In this document: piece after piece, positions 21,327-27,001 of the stretch | Layout: each line of letters begins with the position of its first letter | How positions within the stretch are numbered: position 1 is the stretch's first letter | NCBI GenBank assembly: GCA_027074805.1 | Contig: JALTCK010000082.1 | Location: 1-27,001 of the forward strand | Reading direction: 5' to 3' | Length of the DNA stretch: 27,001 nucleotides | From: Thermococcus sp. | Lineage (GTDB): Archaea; Methanobacteriota_B; Thermococci; Thermococcales; Thermococcaceae | Translations under genes and position numbers: made by a program | The notes under the pieces: generated by a model | The model's input: only the letters and a program-made list of their open reading frames with translations | What the model was told of the DNA's origin: nothing | Database searches by the model: none

Positions 21327-24300
21327 AGAGGAAGGGGTTCCTGCTTAACACTACTGCGATAATACTCATAATCCCCCTGCTGATACTCCTGGCGACTTAT
21401 GAGGATGCTTCATCTTTAATAATCACCTCACAGGGAGAGAGAGTGAGTACCGAGAGAATGTATGATGTCGTAAACTACATCCAACTGGACTTTCAACGTG
21501 CCCTGGAAATATCAGGAAAAAGGGCACTTGTCGCTATGGTGGATGCTGTTGTCAAATCTGGAATGAGTTTTGAAGGCCTAAACTCAGAGCCAAAGTATTG
21601 GGCCAATGAGACCATAAAGAAGATAATGCTAAATGAAAGTGTTAGTGTTCTACGTATAGATCCGAAGATTACGAAGGGACAAACCCTTGAGGATTGGAAG
21701 AAGTCCATCCAGAAAAAGCTCAAAAAGATGGGATATACGGCTGATATTGAGCTATCGGATGCAACTATTGTAGTCGCTCCCCTGGACTCATTTCACATTG
21801 TGATAAAGGCCAAATTGGAGAACGTCACTATCAGAGACCTTAATGGAAGGATAGTCTACCATGGACCAATTCCACAGAGGGGGTATGTGTACAGCATAAT
21901 CAACATTCAGAACTTGGAGGATCCTCTCTTTGCAGTCGCCAGCGGTGGCAGATACTCCCGTGTTGTAAGGGCGTGCCAGTATTCCTTCCCAGAGGTAATG
22001 GCAAAGCCAATAACCAGTGTGAGTGGTAGTGGGGAGAGTTCAAACAACTATGACCACATCCCAGGGAAGTATGGAGATGACATCTCCTATTCAAGGGTCA
22101 GAATAGAGTACACACCAGATGGGTCATATTTAGAGAATCTTTCATATGATCCAACGCTGATATTCAATAACAATGATCAGGGAGTCTTAGTCTTCAAGCA
22201 GGGAACTTCTTGGTGCGGCGAAAGTGGCCTGAACTATAGGATTCCACTGGATATAACCCCCTCTCCCACTCCCAACAGTTTAACACTACTGCGGCTTGAT
22301 CTTACTCAGATAGCTGGTCCGCTTCCATATCACACCGGAGACGCCGCTTCCATAGCCATATACCGTGAGAACTCCTCAGGATGCACATGGATACCTTTCT
22401 GGATAGAAGAATGGACAAATACCAGTGCCCTGATCTGGATAAAGCCTCCTAAAGGAGATGGGACTTACTACCTCTACTACAGCCCAGATGCTACGTTCTC
22501 TCCAACAAGAGGTACACCGAGCATATTCCCATACTATTCGCCAGGCTTCACCCTGCAGGCTTCAGACAACTATTCTATGAAGCTCATATCCAACCTCAGC
22601 TGGGAGGATTTCTTCATCAGGTATAGGCTCAAAACGGCCAACAAAGGCGACGCGGATGCTGGTGTTGGGCTTGAGTTTCCAGTTGGGGGGAGATGTCTGT
22701 TAGTTGTTAAATATATAAACGCCTCTGAAGTCAGCCCGTGGTCTTCCCAAGACGTCCAGATACCTATATATCTCTCCCCGGAGGACACTGCTAGGCTGAA
22801 CACCTCAACGATAATCGTAAGGGACGTGTATGGAAGAGAAATTCCCTTCTGGGTGGAATATTGGGACTCTAGAGGAGCCAAGATATGGGTAAAGGCTAAC
22901 TTAACCAAGAACACCTCTCTCATAAGTGACAAGTTCCAGCTAAGTGGAGACTATTACTACAATGCTTTCACCATATGTCCAACTGAAAAGCTCTCGCCTC
23001 TCGAAAACCCGGACAAGGTATTCATACTCTATGACGACTTTGAAAATGTCACGAAGTGGGCTCTCTGGCACAATAACTCCGATGTGTGGAATGGTCTGCG
23101 TTACAGGTTGAGGGGTTACATCAGCATCACAGACCAGTACTATCATAGCGGCAGATACGCGTTGATGAAGTACAGGAATAACGACTGGGGTGGCGGTGTG
23201 AGGGATCTCCCGCAGGCAATTACTCTGAATGCTCCAGGGGGGATAGTGCTTGAGTACTGGGACTACAGGATAAATGACAATGGTGGCACATGGGACAGGG
23301 TTGGTCTAATAGATGACAGTAGGAATGGGTATGGTGCAGCGCTGAACTTCAGGTACAACCGCATTGGAGCTGACATAAGGACTGGGGGTAGCGGGAGCCT
23401 CACCTGGATGTACTTTAATGGTGGGGAAGGTATTGGAAAGTGGTACTTTGTGCAGTTCACTATATTCAGGGGGGCTACTTCAGTAGAACTGAGTACAAGG
23501 CTTTATGATTCCTCGGGAGCATTCCTTGCGGAATACGATCGTACTGATATCTTTAAGTTGTACTCCCATTTCACTAAGCTCTACGTGTGGGGTGGCCATG
23601 ACTACGCCATCGATGACATAAGGATCAGGAAGTACATTCCACTTGAAGACCTTAAGCAGGCAACCCTTGAACTGAACAGGTTCCGGAGTTATGAATTCAT
23701 AGATGACAACTTCAACCACAATGACCACGGCGGAGACAAGCTGGCCATCCTCCAGAACTGGAGCGTTAATCTTGGAAACACTCCTGGTATATGGGATATA
23801 GACACCTTTCACAGGTATGAGGTCCGTGTGGAGAGAAACAATGGGCTTCACTTTATTTTCACACTGGATCCAAACAGTGCTGGTGAGAAAACAACGGATG
23901 TTTTTGTCCAGTATAATCCCGCTACAAACCCAGATGTGACTGCAGTCGTTGATAACACGGGCAACAACGTCACCTTTGACTGGGTGATAGCTGCCCCGCT
24001 TCCCTATGGGGTGAGAAACATAGTGCCCACCTCTGTAGAGCACAAAGGAGCCAACGCCGTGGCCTATGACATTCAGCCTTTCATAGACTGTGTGAAGGAC
24101 TACAGGTACTTTGGAATCAGTGGAGGGATGTCTTTCTTCGAGAGGCTTGAACTCTCAATGGCACACCACGAGGCGTATAAAAAGTTGGCTGCAGAGATTG
24201 ACAGGGAGTTGGGATATCTAATAAATGGGCAGCCGTATCCAATAGGGCTTGTAAGCTTTATGGTACCCTCAGGTCAGTATGATGAAAAATTGGCCACCCT

Positions 24301-24541
24301 ACTCAGCACGTGGGGAATTACAGAAGATCAACTCATTGATGATAGGGAGAGTGACGTAGACTACTACTTCCTGGACAGGTACATGGCAACGGGAGGAAAC
24401 CTACATCCGGGGTACCCTATGTGGGGAATCTCATGCCTATCACCTGAGTGCACAGAACCAGCTATTCCTTTCTTCATTGATGAAAAAACTGCAAAGGCTA
24501 TCTTCGGAGAAGTGGCATCCCAAGACCTTCTAAGGAGGTGA
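21323..24541 (+). CDS. Giant pilin-like surface protein C with DUF2341 and lectin-like domains (1072 aa)
   Basis: The start MKRKGFLLNTTAIILIIPLL keeps the basic-residue-plus-Gly leader and hydrophobic helix but has lost the acidic residue at position +5, as in some minor pilins. After a helical region (about 30-150) come DUF2341-type segments: CGESGLNYRIPLDI with WIPFWIEEW and DGTYYLYYSP (about 296-405), and VQIPIYLSPED with REIPFWVEYW (about 474-530), followed by ILYDDFENVTKW (566 on). The 566-770 stretch resembles a concanavalin/LamG-like beta sandwich (GRYALMKY, IVLEYWDYRIND, YAIDDIRIRKY). A helical C-terminal domain of about 250 residues follows. Likely an adhesin or glycan-binding protein displayed on a pilin helix. 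ATG 21323 overlaps the previous stop. Confidence 0.77.
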   Translation: MKRKGFLLNTTAIILIIPLLILLATYEDASSLIITSQGERVSTERMYDVVNYIQLDFQRALEISGKRALVAMVDAVVKSGMSFEGLNSEPKYWANETIKKIMLNESVSVLRIDPKITKGQTLEDWKKSIQKKLKKMGYTADIELSDATIVVAPLDSFHIVIKAKLENVTIRDLNGRIVYHGPIPQRGYVYSIINIQNLEDPLFAVASGGRYSRVVRACQYSFPEVMAKPITSVSGSGESSNNYDHIPGKYGDDISYSRVRIEYTPDGSYLENLSYDPTLIFNNNDQGVLVFKQGTSWCGESGLNYRIPLDITPSPTPNSLTLLRLDLTQIAGPLPYHTGDAASIAIYRENSSGCTWIPFWIEEWTNTSALIWIKPPKGDGTYYLYYSPDATFSPTRGTPSIFPYYSPGFTLQASDNYSMKLISNLSWEDFFIRYRLKTANKGDADAGVGLEFPVGGRCLLVVKYINASEVSPWSSQDVQIPIYLSPEDTARLNTSTIIVRDVYGREIPFWVEYWDSRGAKIWVKANLTKNTSLISDKFQLSGDYYYNAFTICPTEKLSPLENPDKVFILYDDFENVTKWALWHNNSDVWNGLRYRLRGYISITDQYYHSGRYALMKYRNNDWGGGVRDLPQAITLNAPGGIVLEYWDYRINDNGGTWDRVGLIDDSRNGYGAALNFRYNRIGADIRTGGSGSLTWMYFNGGEGIGKWYFVQFTIFRGATSVELSTRLYDSSGAFLAEYDRTDIFKLYSHFTKLYVWGGHDYAIDDIRIRKYIPLEDLKQATLELNRFRSYEFIDDNFNHNDHGGDKLAILQNWSVNLGNTPGIWDIDTFHRYEVRVERNNGLHFIFTLDPNSAGEKTTDVFVQYNPATNPDVTAVVDNTGNNVTFDWVIAAPLPYGVRNIVPTSVEHKGANAVAYDIQPFIDCVKDYRYFGISGGMSFFERLELSMAHHEAYKKLAAEIDRELGYLINGQPYPIGLVSFMVPSGQYDEKLATLLSTWGITEDQLIDDRESDVDYYFLDRYMATGGNLHPGYPMWGISCLSPECTEPAIPFFIDEKTAKAIFGEVASQDLLRR

Positions 24542-24545
24542 ATCA

Positions 24546-25304
24546 ATGGACATCGGTGATATGCTCTACAGGATAGGTGAGGGAGTTGAGAGGTTCTTTT
24601 CCGTTCTCGTGTCACTTTTGAGGGAACTGGTCAAGCCGGTTCCTTCAAACGAAGCCCCTAACCCAAGAATATTTAAAAAGTTCACAAAACATGGTCTAAC
24701 TCCCCATGAATATGCTAGCTTAACACTTCAAATACTGTTCCTCTCATACCTCTTAGTCAGCATCCTCGCAATTGTCATTAGAAAGGAGGTAATTCCTGTT
24801 ATATTGATAATCGCCGGTATATATGGACTATTACTACGACATGTTCTGATACGATGGCAGAGCTTTATCATAAACTACAGGGCTTACCTGTTATTCTATC
24901 TTGGGTTGTTTGGGATATCCTTCTCGGCCCTCATATCGTATGAGATTATCAGACACAGCTCCCCTAAACTTTACTGGTACTATCTTTATTTGGCTGGGTT
25001 GGTGATAGTTCTCCTCATCTTCCGTCACTACTTCAAGCAGAAATATGGCCGAGATTACACATACGGTATAGTCGAAGAGGTTAAGAACGATCTCGTTAGG
25101 GTTTTCGTCAACGATGACATAGCCGCGAACGTTAAGCCCGGCTACTATTGGTTGCCGAAGGTTCCGGAGGCAGAGCCTGGACGAGTTGTCAAGATACTCG
25201 TGAGGGAGAGATCCTTCAGAAGCTCTCTTCCAGAGAGAATACTGGAGGTTCACCTTATTGAGTCCTCCCAGAGTTCCAGGGAGCCAAAGAACGCCACTGA
25301 ATGA
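24546..25304 (+). CDS. DUF2101 membrane protein
   Basis: A 252-residue protein with four membrane helices at about 57-78, 81-98, 112-131 and 142-160 and a C-terminal cytoplasmic domain (about 165-245) that looks like a small beta barrel (YTYGIVEEVKNDLVRVFVND, GRVVKILVRERSF). This matches the archaeal family DUF2101, found mainly in Thermococcales and methanogens as I recall. Preceded by the near-perfect ribosome binding site AAGGAGGTGA and starting five bases after the giant pilin gene, it closes the operon. It could be the membrane platform for the pilin-like proteins, which otherwise lack one here (inference). Its 3' end overlaps the convergent minus-strand gene. Confidence 0.82.
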   Translation: MDIGDMLYRIGEGVERFFSVLVSLLRELVKPVPSNEAPNPRIFKKFTKHGLTPHEYASLTLQILFLSYLLVSILAIVIRKEVIPVILIIAGIYGLLLRHVLIRWQSFIINYRAYLLFYLGLFGISFSALISYEIIRHSSPKLYWYYLYLAGLVIVLLIFRHYFKQKYGRDYTYGIVEEVKNDLVRVFVNDDIAANVKPGYYWLPKVPEAEPGRVVKILVRERSFRSSLPERILEVHLIESSQSSREPKNATE

Positions 25305-25534
25305 AGGATGAGGAGGTAAACCGAGTGGCAGGGTTCTATAAGATTGGTCTTAACGAATCTTTCTTCATTTCTCCCAATTCTTAGGGGCTCTACCTGTTGA
25401 CAGGGGGGATAGATAGTAATGTCATCCCCGTCAATCTCAATGGAATAACCTAAACCGGCACATACCCTACCCATAAAGGAGCAGAAATCCTGCCATCTCT
25501 CCACCCGGGTTCTGTAGTATAACGTGTGCCCCAA
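25250..25534 (-). CDS. Small conserved-looking protein, unknown function
   Basis: A 94-residue soluble protein starting MGHTLYYRTRVERWQDF, with charged, well-balanced composition and four cysteines (DFCSF, RVCAG, PPCQQ, EPCHS). Three points favour a real gene: a TATA-like CTTTTTAAAG about 30 bases upstream, GGTGAT ahead of the TTG start (25534), and protein-like sequence (IEIDGDDITIYPPC, FVKTNLIEPCHSVYLLIL). I believe similar short proteins occur in other Thermococcus genomes but cannot name a family. It converges on the DUF2101 gene and overlaps its last 55 bases. Confidence 0.68.
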   Translation of the reverse strand: MGHTLYYRTRVERWQDFCSFMGRVCAGLGYSIEIDGDDITIYPPCQQVEPLRIGRNEERFVKTNLIEPCHSVYLLILHSVAFFGSLELWEDSIR

Positions 25535-25561
25535 GATATCACCAATAAAAGTAATACTAAA

Positions 25562-25573
25562 ACTTTAAAAAGT
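25562..25573 (-). promoter_or_regulatory. TATA box of the 94-residue minus-strand gene
   Basis: On the minus strand CTTTTTAAAG (25572-25563) lies 29-38 bases before the TTG at 25534. It is part of a larger palindrome, AAAACTTT facing AAAGTTTT. Confidence 0.5.
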
Positions 25574-25609
25574 TTTTCAGGATGGAGGCGGCATAATGAT
25601 AAAAAGTGT

Positions 25610-26176
25610 TTAGAGTTCACCGCAGAGCCTCGCGAAGTTCCTGTAAATATCGGCTCCGCGCTCGGTGTGGGAAACCTCCGGGTGGAACTGGACGCCGTAG
25701 ATCGGAAGGTTTTCGTGCTTCATCGCCTCCACAGGACAGGTCTCGCTCCTGGCCAAGAGTTTGAAGCCCTGGGGGAGCCCCTTGACCTCGTCCATGTGGC
25801 TCTCCCAGACCTTCAATTTCTTTGGAAAGCCCTTGAAAAGGTCGTTCTCCTCAAGGATTTCAATCTCCACTAAACTGTACTCCGCCTTGTCTCCCCTGTC
25901 GACTTTCCCTCCGAAGTGCCTTGCTATTAACTGGTGCCCGAGACAGATCCCCAAAATTGGGACGTTGAACTCGTCGTAGTGCTCCAGTATGGCCTCGCAG
26001 TTGCCCGTCTTCCCTATGTCCGGCCCGCCAGAGAAGATTATGCCCTTCGGATTCATTGCCCCGATTCTCTTCAGGGGAGTGGTGTTGGGGATTATCTTTG
26101 CTTCAACACCTAAATAGCGCAGAGTCCTCCAAATCCTGTGGACGTATTGCCCGCCGTTGTCCATAATCACTATCAT
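25610..26176 (-). CDS. guaAA: GMP synthase glutamine amidotransferase subunit A
   Basis: A 188-residue class I glutaminase that hands ammonia to the ATP-pyrophosphatase subunit (GuaAB) to convert XMP to GMP. The catalytic triad is intact: Cys78 in GICLGHQ, His165 and Glu167 in QFHPEV. The start MIVIMDNGGQYVHRIWRTLR is that of archaeal stand-alone GuaAA. GGGGGTGGG precedes the ATG (26176), which overlaps the stop of the truncated VapC gene by ATGA. A short T-run (25605-25601 on the minus strand) after the stop may terminate transcription. Confidence 0.96.
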   Translation of the reverse strand: MIVIMDNGGQYVHRIWRTLRYLGVEAKIIPNTTPLKRIGAMNPKGIIFSGGPDIGKTGNCEAILEHYDEFNVPILGICLGHQLIARHFGGKVDRGDKAEYSLVEIEILEENDLFKGFPKKLKVWESHMDEVKGLPQGFKLLARSETCPVEAMKHENLPIYGVQFHPEVSHTERGADIYRNFARLCGEL

Positions 26177-26379
26177 GAACCCACCCCCAGGAGCTTGAAA
26201 AAGTCGTCGTGTTCTTCGAGTATGTAATAAGCCTCAAGGCCACGAGCCCGGGCATTCTCGGCCGTCCTCCTATCGTTGGTCAGGAGGATACCATTGACGA
26301 CCAGCGCGAGTTCTCTTCGACTTTCATCGTACTTCGAAAAGGCGTCAATGAGCATGGAAGCATCGATGACGAACCTCAT
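26173..26379 (-). CDS. Internally deleted PIN-domain (VapC-type) toxin, probably inactive
   Basis: Only 68 residues, against about 130-145 for a normal VapC. The N-terminus MRFVIDASMLIDAFSK, with the first acidic residue Asp6, is joined directly to a typical VapC C-terminus: NGILLTNDRRTAENARARGL with Asp36, then EAYYILEEHDDFFKLLG. The middle, with two of the four conserved acids and much of the fold, is missing after RRELA. The reading frame is kept, so this is a clean deletion and not decay by stops. RNase activity is unlikely. The gene follows the antitoxin by two bases and overlaps guaAA. Confidence 0.8.
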   Translation of the reverse strand: MRFVIDASMLIDAFSKYDESRRELALVVNGILLTNDRRTAENARARGLEAYYILEEHDDFFKLLGVGS

Positions 26380-26381
26380 AA

Positions 26382-26576
26382 CTACTCCCTCGCGTTCAGC
26401 AGGAGTTCCAGCGGGTCTTTTTTGGGATTCTCAAGCTCGTTTTCCATACTCCTGATAAACCTGGACAGCCCGGTGCTCAGAATCCTTACCCTGAGCACCT
26501 GCCCCTCCTTCAGCTTCAGGGGCTTCAATGGCTTTAGCACACCGTTTTCGTAGATTAGCTCAATTATCTCTCCCAT
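26382..26576 (-). CDS. DUF104-family antitoxin (VapB-like)
   Basis: A 64-residue protein with the DUF104 (AF2212-like) signature at its N-terminus: IIELIYENGVLKPLKPLKLKEGQ followed by VLRVRIL (continuous in the protein; this is the swapped-hairpin-type DNA-binding part). A helical toxin-binding tail follows (SRFIRSMENELE, DPLELLLNARE). DUF104 proteins are paired with VapC toxins in archaea. It has its own TATA box and GGTGG before the ATG. It is full length although its toxin partner is truncated, so it may persist as a regulator. Confidence 0.85.
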   Translation of the reverse strand: MGEIIELIYENGVLKPLKPLKLKEGQVLRVRILSTGLSRFIRSMENELENPKKDPLELLLNARE

Positions 26577-26606
26577 GCTTCCACCGTTTCAACATCTCCT
26601 TAAAAA

Positions 26607-26614
26607 TAAATAAA
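26607..26614 (-). promoter_or_regulatory. TATA box of the antitoxin-toxin-guaAA unit
   Basis: On the minus strand TTTATTTA lies 31-38 bases before the antitoxin ATG, directly behind the guaAB stop. guaAA downstream has no other obvious promoter, so it probably depends on this one or on read-through from guaAB. Confidence 0.6.
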
Positions 26615-26619
26615 GGTTC

Positions 26620-27001
26620 TTACTCAAACTCAATCGTCGCAGGAGGCTTGTTAGTTATATCGTAGAGCACCCTTCCGACCGCGGGAATCTCGCTGGTGAT
26701 TCTGAAGGCTATCCTCTGGAGCACATCAAAGGGGACGTTCATCGCGTTAGCAGTCATGCCGTCGAGGCTCTCAACAACGCGAACCGCCACCGTCTCCTTG
26801 TAGGCCCTTATATCGCCCTGAACGCCCACCGTTTTAACTCCCAGCAAGACGGCGAAGGCCTGCCATGGCTTTAAGCCGGCCTTCTCGATTTCCTCCTCGA
26901 CTATCGCGTTTGCCTCCCTGACTATCGCAACCTTCTCCGGCGTCACCTCGCCGAGAACCCTCACCGCCAGCCCCGGCCCGGGGAAGGGCATTCTGTTGTA
27001 T
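26620..27001 (-). CDS. guaAB: GMP synthase ATP-pyrophosphatase subunit B, C-terminal part (partial)
   Basis: The last ~126 residues of GuaAB, the subunit that adenylates XMP and uses ammonia from GuaAA to make GMP. The region contains RMPFPGPGLAVRVLGEV, the switch/XMP-contact part of GMP synthetases, and the C-terminal dimerisation domain ending PAVGRVLYDITNKPPATIEF (then Glu and the stop). The frame is open to the window edge, so the start lies beyond 27001. In the same orientation as guaAA, but separated from it by the toxin-antitoxin pair. Confidence 0.95.
   Translation of the reverse strand, partial: YNRMPFPGPGLAVRVLGEVTPEKVAIVREANAIVEEEIEKAGLKPWQAFAVLLGVKTVGVQGDIRAYKETVAVRVVESLDGMTANAMNVPFDVLQRIAFRITSEIPAVGRVLYDITNKPPATIEFE

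Noticed and set aside
25526..25873. A 115-codon plus-strand open frame opposite guaAA
   Set aside because: Antisense shadow of the well-recognised GuaAA coding sequence; it starts in the promoter of the minus-strand small gene.
26209..26553. A 114-codon plus-strand open frame opposite the toxin-antitoxin pair
   Set aside because: Shadow of two recognisable minus-strand genes; Ser/Phe-rich peptide without a ribosome binding site.

Overview
The window is chromosomal DNA of a hyperthermophilic euryarchaeon of the order Thermococcales, most likely Thermococcus or a close relative. The evidence is archaeal information-processing genes (Rpo7, Spt4, S24e, S27ae, the wyosine enzyme Taw1, GTP-dependent dephospho-CoA kinase), GMP synthase split into two genes, TATA boxes of the TTTAWA type, strong GGAGGTGA ribosome binding sites, many ATGA-type gene overlaps, and a 5S rRNA/tRNA-Asp pair whose sequence matches the Thermococcus 5S 3' end as I remember it.

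Layout. 1-128 is the end of a 5S rRNA gene followed by tRNA-Asp(GTC). 129-786 is a gene-free stretch rich in small perfect palindromes, four of which share a common pattern. tRNA-Gln(CTG) follows at 787-862. 1134-1788 holds two small winged-helix regulators, the second with a membrane tail. 1954-7119 is a compact locus of three related DUF1102-type secreted subunits, a SipW-like signal peptidase, a large DUF11-type cysteine-rich surface protein and a DUF5305 membrane protein. It reads as a TasA/archaeal-bundling-pilus-like surface fibre system. 7213-9524 is a housekeeping block (ppa, rpo7, spt4, dephospho-CoA kinase, rps24e, rps27ae), followed by a HemK2-like methyltransferase, an apparent gene remnant on the minus strand (10125-10454) and taw1.

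11539-25304 is the most unusual region. A secreted alpha/alpha-toroid protein is translationally close to a CetZ-type tubulin homologue, followed by a membrane protein. Then come six consecutive, mostly overlapping genes whose products all start with a type IV prepilin-like leader, growing from 147-231 residues to 609, 729 and 1072 residues, and a DUF2101 membrane protein. No pilus ATPase, platform protein or prepilin peptidase lies in the window, so this looks like an orphan set of (minor) pilins or pilin-anchored adhesins tied to a tubulin-like cytoskeletal protein. The CetZ gene also carries a possible frameshift at a run of seven A's.

25250-27001 (minus strand) holds a small conserved-looking gene and the split GMP synthase genes guaAB (partial) and guaAA. 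Between these two sit a DUF104-type antitoxin and an internally deleted PIN-domain toxin. Family assignments rest on recognising motifs by eye; no database search was run.
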